From Verrucomicrobiota bacterium (GTDB lineage Bacteria > Verrucomicrobiota > Verrucomicrobiia > Opitutales > Opitutaceae): 64,000 nucleotides of DNA. The notes below the pieces were generated by a model. It did not search any database, had not been told where the DNA came from, and saw only the letters and a list, made by a program, of their open reading frames with translations. Location of the stretch: positions 1 to 64,000 of the forward strand of contig CANIWJ010000004.1 in the NCBI GenBank assembly GCA_947471035.1, read 5' to 3'. Position 1 is the first letter of the stretch; each line of letters opens with the position of its first letter. Both the position numbers and the translations under genes were made by a program. This document shows, one piece after another, positions 46,142 through 56,206 of the stretch.

Positions 46142-47289
46142 GCACGCCCTCCAGCCTGCCGCACCGCTGTTGGGCGGAAATCGATCTGGCCGCCTTGGAG
46201 CGCAATCTGCGCAGTATCCGCGCCTCCCTGCCGCGGCACATGCGTTATGTAGCAGTGGTTAAAGCCGATGCCTACGGCCACGGATTGCCCCAGATCGCAG
46301 CTCGGCTTATGCACGCCGGAGCAGATTTATTTGCCGTGGCCAACTTAGCCGAAGCCGCCGCCTTGCGCGAAATCGGACCCGACTGGCCGATCCTTTTGCT
46401 CGGGGCGCTCCTGCCGGACGAGGCCCGTTTCGCGCCGGATTACGATGTCGCCGTGACTGTATCTTCCGTGGAGGAGGTCGAGCGCTTGGATCGCGCCGCC
46501 GCCGCCGCCCGCCGCCAACTCGACGTTCACCTTAAAATCGACACCGGCATGGGCCGCCTCGGGGTATGGCACGAAGAAGTGGCCCCCGTTTACCTCGCTA
46601 TCCGTCACGCGGCTTATTTGCGGCTTGCTGGGGTTTTTACCCATTTTTCCAGTTCGGACGACAATGCCGCGTTCACCGCCGAACAACGCAGGCGCTTTTT
46701 ACACGCCTTGGATTTCCAATGCCCGGACCTCGATCGCGAGAGCTTGTTTATTCACGCCGACAATAGCGCAGGTCTCGATACGATCGAGCAAGCCGGCCCG
46801 TTCAACGCCGTGCGCATCGGGCTACTCCAATTCGGCATTTTACCCAGCACGGCCTCGCTGCTTTCCGAGGTGCACGCGGAGCCGGTCTTTAGTTTTCGCA
46901 CCCGCGTGGGCCTGGTCAAAAACCTTCCAGTCGGCACCGGTATCAGCTATGGAGGCACCCACATCCTGAAGCGCAATTCAAGGATCGCAGTGCTCACCTG
47001 TGGTTACGGCGACGGCATTCCGCGCTCGGCCAGCAATCGCGGCGAAGTACTTGTACGTGGTCAACGTTGCCCCATTCTCGGCCGAGTGACTATGGACCAG
47101 ACGATTGTAGATGTCACCGACCTGCCAGCGGTGGCCGCGGGCGACGAAGCTGTGCTCGTAGGTCGCCAAGGCACAGCTGATATACCTCTGGCTGAATTCA
47201 GCCGCTGGGCCGACACCATACCTTGGGAGACTCTCTGTTCCGTGACCAAACGCGTGCCGCGCATCTACCGCACGCCACTGGGAGGGTAG
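46138..47289 (+). CDS. alr: alanine racemase
   Basis: 383 residues from the ATG at 46138, overlapping the tsaB stop by four bases, so translation is probably coupled. The PLP lysine is in YVAVVKADAYGHG, GVFTHFSSSD holds a PLP-phosphate contact, and the catalytic Tyr is in GISYGGTH near residue 275. RVTMDQTIVDVT and CSVTKRVPRIY close the C-terminal beta domain. It makes D-alanine for peptidoglycan. Confidence 0.96.
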   Translation: MSTPSSLPHRCWAEIDLAALERNLRSIRASLPRHMRYVAVVKADAYGHGLPQIAARLMHAGADLFAVANLAEAAALREIGPDWPILLLGALLPDEARFAPDYDVAVTVSSVEEVERLDRAAAAARRQLDVHLKIDTGMGRLGVWHEEVAPVYLAIRHAAYLRLAGVFTHFSSSDDNAAFTAEQRRRFLHALDFQCPDLDRESLFIHADNSAGLDTIEQAGPFNAVRIGLLQFGILPSTASLLSEVHAEPVFSFRTRVGLVKNLPVGTGISYGGTHILKRNSRIAVLTCGYGDGIPRSASNRGEVLVRGQRCPILGRVTMDQTIVDVTDLPAVAAGDEAVLVGRQGTADIPLAEFSRWADTIPWETLCSVTKRVPRIYRTPLGG

Positions 47290-47397
47290 TTACGGCTGCG
47301 CGACTTCTTCCGGTCCTGCGTACCGTGAAACTTTGCCCTTTAGCACGCGTCACTACAGAACGTCAGCGCCCCAAACGTCAGCACCCCGCCCCACCCT

Positions 47398-48885
47398 ATG
47401 ACGCCCTCACTTGATCCCCGCGAGGCTTGGCAACCCCTGCCCGCTTCCGAATGGAATGCCGAGCTCGCCCGCCACCTCTTGCGCCGAGCTGGATGGGCGG
47501 CCCGGCCCGATGAAGTCGCCAGAGCGGCCCAAGAAGGCCTCGCCGTCACGCTCGACCGGTTATTTCCCGCGACTCCCCCGCCACTGGCAAGACCGGCGTT
47601 TATCCCTCTGGCCCAAGACCGGATCGAGGCCCTGCGTCCGCTTAAACGCGGTGCGCTAGATCAGGAGGTACGCCGAATCTACGAACGCGAAGAACGCGAA
47701 CTCGAACGCACCGCCGGAGTCGAACTCACCTTTAAATGGCTCCAAGCCGCCGCCGACCCAAGCCGTTCAGCCTATGAAAAATGGGTGCTATTCCTAACTG
47801 ACGTTTACGTCGTGAGCATGGAAAAAGTCCGCAGCGCGGAACTGGTGTATCAGCATTACGACCTCCTGCGCACCAAGGGCACCGGCACCGCGAGGGAATT
47901 AACCAAAGCTGTTTCCCGTTCCGCCGCGATGATTCGCTACCTAGACTTGGAGCTCAGTTCCCGGAAGGCACCCAACGAAAACTTCGCCCGCGAACTCTTT
48001 GAGCTCTTTACTCTGGGCGAAGGAAACTACACGGAGAACGACATTAAACAGGCGGCCCGCGCCTTCACCGGCTATCGCCACGGCAAAGACGGATTTCGCC
48101 AACCAGAGCGCGAACGCGACACCAATCCGAAAACAATCTTCGGCCAAACCGGCCCCTACTTGGGCGATGACGTGATCGACCTCGTTTACCGTCAGCCCGC
48201 CGCCGCCACTTTTCTCCCTCGGGAAATGGCACGTTTTTACCTCACGGATCGTATCCTGCCCCATGAGTTTTTCGCCCCCCTCGGTCAGGATTGGCGCGCC
48301 TCGGGCTTCAACCTGCGTGAACTCTGCCTGCGCTTTTTTGGCTCGCGGGCCTTTTACGCACCCACCTTCCGCGCCAATTACATCAAGAGCCCGATCCACT
48401 TCTATCTCGGCCTGCTCCAGGACCTCGGCCTCGATGTGTTGCCGCTGCAGCGCACCACGCTCCAGCCGCTCCGCCAAATGGGGCAAACCTTCCTCTTGCC
48501 CCCTAACGTTCGCGGTTGGGTCGGTGGCCGTTTGTGGATAAACTCGTCCACTCTCGCCGCCCGTCGCCAGCTTGCCGAAACCCTCTGCTCTCCGCTCGAC
48601 GAAGACCGGCTCAACGCCGACGACCGCCTCGAAATCGAGGGCGCGCGAGACGCCGGCCACAGCCGATTTACCGTCGATGAAGAACGCATCCGAAACTTTA
48701 CCTCTTTAGGAGCGGCGGGCATCGCCGACCGCCTCTGCGACTTTTTCCTGCCCGTGCGCGTCACACCCGAGTACCGCGCCACCCTCACTCAGTTTCTCAC
48801 CGCCAGCCGCTCCGCCGAAGCTGAGACAAAGGCGCGGCGTGCCACCATCGCGATCCTGCAGTCGCCCGAGTACCAACTTTGCTAA
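47398..48885 (+). CDS. DUF1800 family protein
   Basis: 495 residues. The DUF1800 hallmarks are visible: HLLRRAGWAARPDEVARA near the start, YEKWVLFLTDVYVVSMEKV, NFARELFELFTLGEGNYTEND (the most conserved segment) and LPPNVRGWVGGRLWINSSTL. No signal peptide is visible. The function is unknown; the gene is nearly always next to a DUF1501 gene, as here (41 bases downstream), and the pair is common in Planctomycetes and Verrucomicrobia. Confidence 0.93.
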   Translation: MTPSLDPREAWQPLPASEWNAELARHLLRRAGWAARPDEVARAAQEGLAVTLDRLFPATPPPLARPAFIPLAQDRIEALRPLKRGALDQEVRRIYEREERELERTAGVELTFKWLQAAADPSRSAYEKWVLFLTDVYVVSMEKVRSAELVYQHYDLLRTKGTGTARELTKAVSRSAAMIRYLDLELSSRKAPNENFARELFELFTLGEGNYTENDIKQAARAFTGYRHGKDGFRQPERERDTNPKTIFGQTGPYLGDDVIDLVYRQPAAATFLPREMARFYLTDRILPHEFFAPLGQDWRASGFNLRELCLRFFGSRAFYAPTFRANYIKSPIHFYLGLLQDLGLDVLPLQRTTLQPLRQMGQTFLLPPNVRGWVGGRLWINSSTLAARRQLAETLCSPLDEDRLNADDRLEIEGARDAGHSRFTVDEERIRNFTSLGAAGIADRLCDFFLPVRVTPEYRATLTQFLTASRSAEAETKARRATIAILQSPEYQLC

Positions 48886-48926
48886 TTCAGGCCCCCCGTT
48901 CCCTCCCAGTTACCCCTCCGAATCCC

Positions 48927-50171
48927 ATGCCTTCGCTACTCCTTCCCTCGACCCGCCGAGAGTTTCTCCACCTCTCCAGCAAAGGCGTGGGCCTGCTCGC
49001 CTTCAGTCGCTTCGCACCTCAGTTCCTCGTGCAAACTTCGCTGGCTGCGCCCAAGCCCGAAAAGGACCGCAAAATTCTTGTTCTCGTACAGCTCGCTGGC
49101 GGCAACGACGGCCTCAACACCATCGTGCCCTTTTCTGATCCCGCGTATCACAGCCTCCGCCCCACCCTCGCCCTCGATCAGAAAGACGTGCTTCCCCTCA
49201 ACGATAGCCTCGGTTTCCACTCCGCCTGCGCACCCCTGCACGCCCTGCTTAACGAAGGTCGCCTCGGCATCGTGCAAAACGTCGGCTACCCCAACCCGAA
49301 CCGCTCCCACTTCCGCTCGACCGAGATTTGGGAGACCGCCACCGGCTCCGACGAGACTGCCGCCTCCGGCTGGATCGGACGTTACCTCGACAACGCCTGC
49401 GCCGGGGCCCCTGCCGCCGCCGACCCCGACGCCGTGCACATCAGCGCCGAGGTGCCGCAGTCTTTCGGCGGCGTCCATCCACACAACACGTACGGTTTAG
49501 CCCTGGGTGCCCGCGCCGGAAACAATGACTCCGCCCTGCTCGAACGCCTCGCCAACCAAGGCGCTGACGCCAACCACGGCCAGCCTGACACGAACCATGA
49601 TTTCCTCCGCGCCACCTTGATGGATTCCCTTGTATCCGAGAAAAAAATCCAGCGCATTCTCGACGCCAACAAACCCGAAGCCACCTACCCCGCCGGTCCA
49701 TTCGCCCAAGCCCTGCGCAACGTCGGCGGGCTCATCGCGGCCGGACTCGCCACCCGGGTCTATTTCGTTTCCTTGGGCGGCTTCGACACCCACGCCAACC
49801 AGTCCAACTCCCACGCCAACCTGCTTCGCCAGCTCTCCGAGGGCTTGTCCGCATTTCAAAAAGACCTCACCGCCCGCGGCCTCGACGGCCAGGTGTTGAC
49901 CATGACATTTTCCGAGTTCGGACGGCGCCCCAACGAAAATCAGTCCGGCGGCACCGACCACGGCACCGCCGCGCCGCTCTTCGTCATGGGAAAACAAATA
50001 CATGGACCACTGCACGGCACCGCCCCCAGCCTCGCGGTGGAGAAAAACGCCGACCTTACCTACTCCACCGATTTCCGTTCGGTTTACGCCACGGTGCTTG
50101 ATCGTTGGCTCGACTGCCCGGCCGACACCATCCTCGGAGCCAAACACGATCGACTCGGTTTCCTCGGCTGA
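48927..50171 (+). CDS. DUF1501 family Tat-exported protein
   Basis: 414 residues from the ATG at 48927. The N-terminus has a twin-arginine signal (STRREFLHLSSKGVGLLAFS). The mature part starts ILVLVQLAGGNDGLNTIVPF, the DUF1501 signature, with HFRSTEIWETATG, VYFVSLGGFDTHANQ and MTFSEFGRRPNENQSGGTDH, which match sulfatase/alkaline-phosphatase-fold metal sites. The substrate is unknown. It is cotranscribed with the DUF1800 gene. Confidence 0.93.
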   Translation: MPSLLLPSTRREFLHLSSKGVGLLAFSRFAPQFLVQTSLAAPKPEKDRKILVLVQLAGGNDGLNTIVPFSDPAYHSLRPTLALDQKDVLPLNDSLGFHSACAPLHALLNEGRLGIVQNVGYPNPNRSHFRSTEIWETATGSDETAASGWIGRYLDNACAGAPAAADPDAVHISAEVPQSFGGVHPHNTYGLALGARAGNNDSALLERLANQGADANHGQPDTNHDFLRATLMDSLVSEKKIQRILDANKPEATYPAGPFAQALRNVGGLIAAGLATRVYFVSLGGFDTHANQSNSHANLLRQLSEGLSAFQKDLTARGLDGQVLTMTFSEFGRRPNENQSGGTDHGTAAPLFVMGKQIHGPLHGTAPSLAVEKNADLTYSTDFRSVYATVLDRWLDCPADTILGAKHDRLGFLG

Positions 50172-50184
50172 AAAATTGCGCACG

Positions 50185-50220
50185 AAAAAGCCCCGGCGCG
50201 CACGATGCGCAACCGGGGCT
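50185..50220 (-). terminator. rho-independent terminator after glnK copy 1
   Basis: Arms agccccgg and ccggggct plus an inner gcgc pair; on the minus strand followed by five T. It lies between the convergent DUF1501 and glnK genes. Confidence 0.85.
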
Positions 50221-50242
50221 GAGAACATTACGGGGCGAATGT

Positions 50243-50611
<369 letters not shown>

Positions 50612-50621
50612 TTAGCAGGTC

Positions 50622-52082
50622 TTAGTCCACATAACCCTCTTCGCCATGCTCATTAATGTCGAGCCCTTGACGCTCAACTTCTGGAGTTGGGCGAAGACCC
50701 GTCACAGCCTTAACGATGTAGGCGATCACCACGGTGGCGACGATAGAGAGCACCAAGGTGACCCCGATGGCCTTGACCTGCTCGAGCCAGAGGCCGCCCT
50801 CGGCCACGAGTTTGTAAAGGCCGTTGGCCTTTGCGTAAGTGTTTGCGTCAGTGAGATTTCCATTGACTGAGGAGGTGGCAAGCACGCCAGTAAGCAGCGC
50901 GCCAAGGGTGCCGCCGACAGCGTGGACGCCGAAGGTGTCAAGGGCGTCGTCGTAGCCGAACTTGGCCTTAAGCATAGTGCAAAAGATATAAGGAACAATG
51001 GCGGCGACTACGCCGATGATTACTGCACCGGTGGAATCAACGAAACCAGCGGCAGGAGTGATCACGACCAGGCCGGCGACTACGCCGGAGCAGAAGCCGA
51101 GGATCGAGGCGTGGCCACGGAAGACCAACTCGATCATGCCCCAGACAAAACCAGCCACGGCGGCAGCGATCATGGTGGTCATGAAGGCGTTGGCGGCGAC
51201 GCCATCGGCGGCGAGGGCGGAACCGGCATTGAAGCCGAACCAACCGACATAGAGCATACCGGTGCCGACCATACACAACACCATGGAGTGCGGGGTCATC
51301 TTATCCTTACCGAAGCCGAGACGGGGCCCGAGAATGATACACAGGACGAGCGCCGACCAACCGGAGCTCATGTGCACCACGGTGCCACCAGCGAAGTCGA
51401 TCGCGCGGATCACCGCGTCGCCGTTCCAGACGCCGTTCATCCAACCCGTCACGCCCCAAACCATGTGGGCTAGCGGGAAGTAAACCACCACCATCCAGAT
51501 AGCTACGAATAGCATAATAGCGGTGAACTTCATTCGTTCAGCAATGGCACCCACTATCAAGGCAGGGGTAATGATCGCGAACATCATCTGATACATCGCA
51601 AACACGTTCTGGCTGATCCACCAAGCGTAGTCGGTATTAGGCGCCGAGGTCACACCCTTCAGGAAGAAAAACTCAGTTCCACCCAAGAATGGACTGTTGA
51701 AGCTCTTGCCGAAGACCAGCGAGTAACCGAAGGCCCACCACATAAGAGTAACCAAGCCGGTGATGCCCAAGCATTGTGCCAGCACGGACAGCACGTTCTT
51801 CTTGCGCACGAGACCGCCGTAAAAAAGCGCCAAACCAGGTAGCGTCATGAAGAGCACCAAGGCGGCGCAAATCATCATGAAACCGTTATGACCGGGTCCG
51901 GCCACTCCGGGTAATGCAGCACCAGGATCGGTATTATTGACATACGCGGTGAACGCGGCGTCAGCCGTCGGCGCGACAACCGAAGCGGCTGCGGCTGCCG
52001 GAGCGGCTTCCTGAGCCGTAACCTGGATAGATGCGCCAAGCAAAGCCAGCGCACATAGAATAGTTTTGTAGAGGGTCTTCAT
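50622..52082 (-). CDS. amtB: ammonium transporter, copy 1
   Basis: 486 residues from the ATG at 52082. A signal-like N-terminus (MKTLYKTILCALALLGASIQ) is followed by an Ala-rich linker and eleven transmembrane helices of the Amt family: GHNGFMMICAALVLFMTLPG, LFYGGLVRKKNVLS, DFAGGTVVHMSSGWSALVL and DALDTFGVHAVGGTLGALLTG, the last with pore histidines. It conducts ammonium across the inner membrane. The 3' gene is glnK copy 1. The body of the protein is nearly identical to copy 2, although many synonymous positions differ. Confidence 0.97.
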   Translation of the reverse strand: MKTLYKTILCALALLGASIQVTAQEAAPAAAAASVVAPTADAAFTAYVNNTDPGAALPGVAGPGHNGFMMICAALVLFMTLPGLALFYGGLVRKKNVLSVLAQCLGITGLVTLMWWAFGYSLVFGKSFNSPFLGGTEFFFLKGVTSAPNTDYAWWISQNVFAMYQMMFAIITPALIVGAIAERMKFTAIMLFVAIWMVVVYFPLAHMVWGVTGWMNGVWNGDAVIRAIDFAGGTVVHMSSGWSALVLCIILGPRLGFGKDKMTPHSMVLCMVGTGMLYVGWFGFNAGSALAADGVAANAFMTTMIAAAVAGFVWGMIELVFRGHASILGFCSGVVAGLVVITPAAGFVDSTGAVIIGVVAAIVPYIFCTMLKAKFGYDDALDTFGVHAVGGTLGALLTGVLATSSVNGNLTDANTYAKANGLYKLVAEGGLWLEQVKAIGVTLVLSIVATVVIAYIVKAVTGLRPTPEVERQGLDINEHGEEGYVD

Positions 52083-52098
52083 GGACACAGGAAAATCA

Positions 52099-52113
52099 GC
52101 AATCATCGCGCCA
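52099..52113 (-). promoter_or_regulatory. sigma-54-like promoter at amtB copy 1
   Basis: TGGCGCGATGATTGC read on the minus strand matches TGGCRCG-N4-TTGC at every fixed position. The predicted start would be only about five bases before the ATG at 52082, too close for a normal leader, so either the start codon lies further down or the match is fortuitous. Confidence 0.4.
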
Positions 52114-52236
52114 TGAATTAAAATACTAGAAAAATTTCCTTAATTAATATGTAAATTATTGAATTAAAATTACTTAACTATTAAAGTAATTTTATTCATC
52201 ATTAAGCAATCGCTGCTCAAAATTTACCAGTTGAAC

Positions 52237-52271
52237 AAAAAAAGGCCGACTTCCCGTAAAGAAAGTCGGCC
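52237..52271 (-). terminator. rho-independent terminator after glnK copy 2
   Basis: Perfect nine-base arms ggccgactt and aagtcggcc followed by T7 on the minus strand. It separates the two amtB-glnK units. The bases 52110-52236 between it and amtB copy 1 are strongly AT-rich and contain no gene. Confidence 0.93.
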
Positions 52272-52310
52272 GAAGCTTGAGAGAAGAACCTAATTATCGG
52301 GCAGGCCCGC

Positions 52311-52667
<357 letters not shown>

Positions 52668-52672
52668 TTAAA

Positions 52673-54142
52673 TCAGTCAACGTAACCTTCTTCGCGATGC
52701 TCGTTAATATCAAGCCCTTGGCTCTCAACTTCGTGCGTGGGACGGAGACCCACTAGAACCTTAACAAGGAAAGCAATAACCACGGTAGCAACAATGGAGA
52801 GGACCAAGGTGACGCCGATAGCCTTGACTTGCTCTAACCAGAGACCGCCCTCGGCCACGAGTTTATAAAGGCCGTTAGCCTTGGCGTAAGTGTTGGCGTC
52901 GGTGAGGTTGCCATTGACCGAGGAAGTGGCCAAGACACCGGTGAGCAACGCTCCAATGGTGCCGCCGACGGCGTGAACACCGAAGGTGTCGAGCGCATCA
53001 TCGTAACCAAACTTGGACTTCAGCACGGTGCAGAAGATATAGGGGACGATTGCCGCAACCACACCGATGATTACGGCACCAGTCGAATCGACGAAGCCGG
53101 CAGCGGGAGTGATGACAACGAGACCAGCAACGATGCCAGAGCAGAAGCCGAGGATCGAAGCGTGACCGCGGAAAACCAGCTCGATCATACCCCAAACAAA
53201 ACCGGCCACAGCAGCGGCAATCATCGTGGTCATGAACGCATTGGCGGCAACGCCGTCGGCCGCGAGTGCAGAACCCGCGTTAAAGCCAAACCAACCCACA
53301 TACAGCATGCCTGTGCCAACCATACACAAGACCATGGAGTGAGGTGGCATCTTTTCCTTACCGAAACCGATGCGGGGCCCGAGGATGATGCAGAGCACGA
53401 GCGCCGACCAACCCGAGCTCATGTGAACCACGGTGCCACCTGCGAAATCGATCGCTTTGATAACGGCATCACCATTCCAGACGCCGTTCATGAAACCCGT
53501 AACACCCCAAACCATGTGGGCGAGAGGGAAATAGACAACGACCATCCAGATCGTAACAAAGAGAAGGATGGCGGAAAACTTCATGCGCTCAGCAATGGCG
53601 CCGACGATCAGAGCCGGAGTGATAATCGCGAACATCATCTGATACATCGCGAACACATTCTGGCTGATCCACCAAGCGTAGTCGGTGTTTGGAGCAGACG
53701 TAACGCCCTTCAGGAAGAAGAACTCCGTGCCACCAATGAAGGGGCTGTTTAAGCTCTTACCGAAAACCAGGGAGTAGCCGAAAGCCCACCACATGATGGT
53801 GACCAAGCCCGTGATGCCCAAACATTGGGCCAAAACGGAAAGCACATTCTTTTTGCGGACGAGACCGCCGTAAAAAAGCGCCAAACCAGGCAGAGTCATG
53901 AAAAGCACCAGAGCGGCGCAGATCATCATAAAGCCGTTGTGACCGGGACCAGCAACCCCGGGCAGTGCAGCACCTGGGTCAACGTTGTTAACATAGGCTG
54001 CAAACGCGGCGTCAGCAGCGGGAACAGCGGCAGCGGCCGCAGGGGCCGCGTCTTGAGCATGAGCGGGAAGCGCGAGCGCAAACAGCGCGAGAACTCCGAC
54101 CATTTTAAATAGCCCATATACGGGCTTGGACCATAACTTCAT
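52673..54142 (-). CDS. amtB: ammonium transporter, copy 2
   Basis: 489 residues. The N-terminus differs from copy 1 (MKLWSKPVYGLFKMVGVLAL, with an APAHAQD cleavage site) but the eleven-helix Amt body is nearly the same, including the GHNGFMMIC and DTFGVHAVGGTIGALLTG segments. The DNA is less GC-rich than copy 1, so the duplication is not recent or has been under strong protein-level constraint. It heads the upstream amtB-glnK unit, with a sigma-54-like promoter 73 bases before the ATG. Confidence 0.97.
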   Translation of the reverse strand: MKLWSKPVYGLFKMVGVLALFALALPAHAQDAAPAAAAAVPAADAAFAAYVNNVDPGAALPGVAGPGHNGFMMICAALVLFMTLPGLALFYGGLVRKKNVLSVLAQCLGITGLVTIMWWAFGYSLVFGKSLNSPFIGGTEFFFLKGVTSAPNTDYAWWISQNVFAMYQMMFAIITPALIVGAIAERMKFSAILLFVTIWMVVVYFPLAHMVWGVTGFMNGVWNGDAVIKAIDFAGGTVVHMSSGWSALVLCIILGPRIGFGKEKMPPHSMVLCMVGTGMLYVGWFGFNAGSALAADGVAANAFMTTMIAAAVAGFVWGMIELVFRGHASILGFCSGIVAGLVVITPAAGFVDSTGAVIIGVVAAIVPYIFCTVLKSKFGYDDALDTFGVHAVGGTIGALLTGVLATSSVNGNLTDANTYAKANGLYKLVAEGGLWLEQVKAIGVTLVLSIVATVVIAFLVKVLVGLRPTHEVESQGLDINEHREEGYVD

Positions 54143-54214
54143 AATTTATGTAGTTTGCAGGTTGTTGTGATGAGCGAACTTATCGAGAACGATAAGAAAT
54201 CCAAAAGAATCAAA

Positions 54215-54229
54215 GCACGGCTTGTGCCA
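54215..54229 (-). promoter_or_regulatory. sigma-54-like promoter for amtB-glnK copy 2
   Basis: TGGCACAAGCCGTGC on the minus strand has the -24 GG and -12 GC of RpoN promoters at the right spacing. A start about 12 bases after the GC would give a leader of about 61 bases before the ATG at 54142. Nitrogen control of amtB by NtrC and sigma-54 is well known in proteobacteria; here it is an inference. Confidence 0.6.
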
Positions 54230-54308
54230 AGATGACAGCTTGAGTTGAATTTTTTTCATAGTTCAGGGGGTATTAGAACCCCGCTTTAGCTATGTTTGAG
54301 TGCCACAA

Positions 54309-56108
54309 TTAACTCGCGGCGACTTCCGGTGCCACCACCGAAATATGCAACTCCTTGAGTTGTTTCGCCGTTACCGGTGTGGGAGACTGCGCCATAAGAT
54401 CCTGCCCCTTTTGCGTCTTAGGGAAGGCGATTACGTCGCGAATACTCGTTGTGCCACAAAGTAAGGCGCACATACGATCCAGCCCGAAAGCGATGCCACC
54501 GTGTGGCGGCGCGCCATAGGAAAATGCCTTCAACAAGTACCCGAAACGGCTCTCCACCACGTCGGCGGGAATCTTGAGCACATCTTTAAAAATCTTTTCC
54601 TGAATCGTCGGCTGGTGAATACGAATCGAACCGCCACCCAACTCCATCCCGTTGAGCACAAGGTCGTAATGCTGGCCGCGCACTTTTTCCGGAGCGCTTT
54701 CCAGCAAGTGCGCATCTTCCGGTACCGGTGAGGTGAACGGGTGATGCGTAGCCAGAAAACGCTTCTGCTCCTCGTCGTAAGTCATCAACGGGAACTCGAC
54801 CACCCAGAGGAAACGCCAATCGTCCGCCCGAATAGTGAGCTTGCCCCGTTTCACCAGCAATTGAGCGGCTTCCAAACGCACACGTCCGAGGATCGCGCAG
54901 GCCTTTTCCCACGGGGCGGCGGCGAAAAACACCATGTCGCCATCCGCGATACCAAGTTGCGCCGTAAGCGCCGCCTTTTCGGCCTCAGAGAAAAACTTCA
55001 CGATAGGCGATTTCCACTCGCCGCCTTCGCACTTGATAAAGGCCAGACCCTTGGCTCCGAGTGACTTGGCGATGTCCTCAAGATTCTTGAGTTCTCCTTG
55101 GGTCAGATCCGCCAGCCCCTTGGCGTTAAAGGCTTTGATCACGCCGCCACCGGCCACCGTAGCTTGAAAAACCTTAAACGCAGACGCCTTAAACGTCTCC
55201 GAGAGGTCCGTGAGCTCCATACCGAAACGCAAATCGGGTTTATCGACCCCGAAGCGGTTCATCGCATCGACAAACGGCATGCGCAGGAAGGGCGTGGGCA
55301 GGTCGGTCCCGAGCACCGCTTGCCAGACCTTTTTCACCATGCCTTCGAAAATTCGGTAAACATCCTCGCGGTCGATAAACGACGCTTCGACGTCCACTTG
55401 GGTAAACTCCATCTGACGATCCGAGCGCAGATCTTCGTCGCGAAAACAACGTGCGATCTGAAAATAGCGCTCCACCCCGGCCACCATCAATATTTGCTTA
55501 AACTGCTGGGGTGACTGCGATAACGCATAAAACTGACCCGCATGGATACGCGAAGGCACGAGGTATTCACGCGCGCCTTCGGGCGTGGATTTAAACAACG
55601 CGGGCGTCTCAACCTCGATAAACTCCTGCGAGTCGAAGTAATCGCGGATGGCCTTGGTGGCCTTGTGGCGCACCTGAAGGTTGTGCCGCATCTTCGGACG
55701 ACGCAGATCGAGGTAACGGTAGGTCAGGCGCAGGTCTTCGTTAACTTTGTCGCCACCGGCGTCGGTCAGCGGAAACGGCGGAGTATCGGAAATGTTGTGG
55801 ATAATCAACGCGGTGGCCGAAACCTCGATCGCACCCGTGGGCAGGGAGGCGTTTACCGTGCCCTCGGGACGGGCCACCACTTGACCGGTCACGGCAATCA
55901 CGGACTCCGGCTTCACCGTGGCCGCCTCGGCGGCGAGCGCGGCGTGATCCTGCGGATCGAACTTCACCTGGGTAATACCCTTACGGTCGCGCAAATCGAT
56001 GAAGAGAATGCCGCCGTGGTCGCGAATGGAATCCACCCAACCCACGAGGGAGACGGTGGAGCCAAGATCGGCGGCGGTAAGCTGGGCGCAGTGGTGCGTG
56101 TTCGTCAT
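54309..56108 (-). CDS. aspS: aspartyl-tRNA synthetase
   Basis: 599 residues from the ATG at 56108. The N-terminal OB-fold anticodon domain (VSLVGWVDSIRDHGGILFID) precedes class II catalytic motifs: YLDLRRPKMRHN, the motif 2 segment FRDEDLRSDRQMEFTQVD, the bacterial GAD insert in the middle and motif 3 GIAFGLDRMCALLCG. It charges tRNA(Asp). Length and GAD insertion match the bacterial type. Whether it is discriminating or also charges tRNA(Asn) is not clear from the sequence. Confidence 0.96.
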   Translation of the reverse strand: MTNTHHCAQLTAADLGSTVSLVGWVDSIRDHGGILFIDLRDRKGITQVKFDPQDHAALAAEAATVKPESVIAVTGQVVARPEGTVNASLPTGAIEVSATALIIHNISDTPPFPLTDAGGDKVNEDLRLTYRYLDLRRPKMRHNLQVRHKATKAIRDYFDSQEFIEVETPALFKSTPEGAREYLVPSRIHAGQFYALSQSPQQFKQILMVAGVERYFQIARCFRDEDLRSDRQMEFTQVDVEASFIDREDVYRIFEGMVKKVWQAVLGTDLPTPFLRMPFVDAMNRFGVDKPDLRFGMELTDLSETFKASAFKVFQATVAGGGVIKAFNAKGLADLTQGELKNLEDIAKSLGAKGLAFIKCEGGEWKSPIVKFFSEAEKAALTAQLGIADGDMVFFAAAPWEKACAILGRVRLEAAQLLVKRGKLTIRADDWRFLWVVEFPLMTYDEEQKRFLATHHPFTSPVPEDAHLLESAPEKVRGQHYDLVLNGMELGGGSIRIHQPTIQEKIFKDVLKIPADVVESRFGYLLKAFSYGAPPHGGIAFGLDRMCALLCGTTSIRDVIAFPKTQKGQDLMAQSPTPVTAKQLKELHISVVAPEVAAS

Positions 56109-56206
56109 GACGGAAATAGGGGAACGTAAAACGTAAACGCGGAGCAAAGCCGCGCCACAAAGCCGGCGGCAACGAGATTTTAAACCCTAGCCCCCGCCCG
56201 AAGCGT

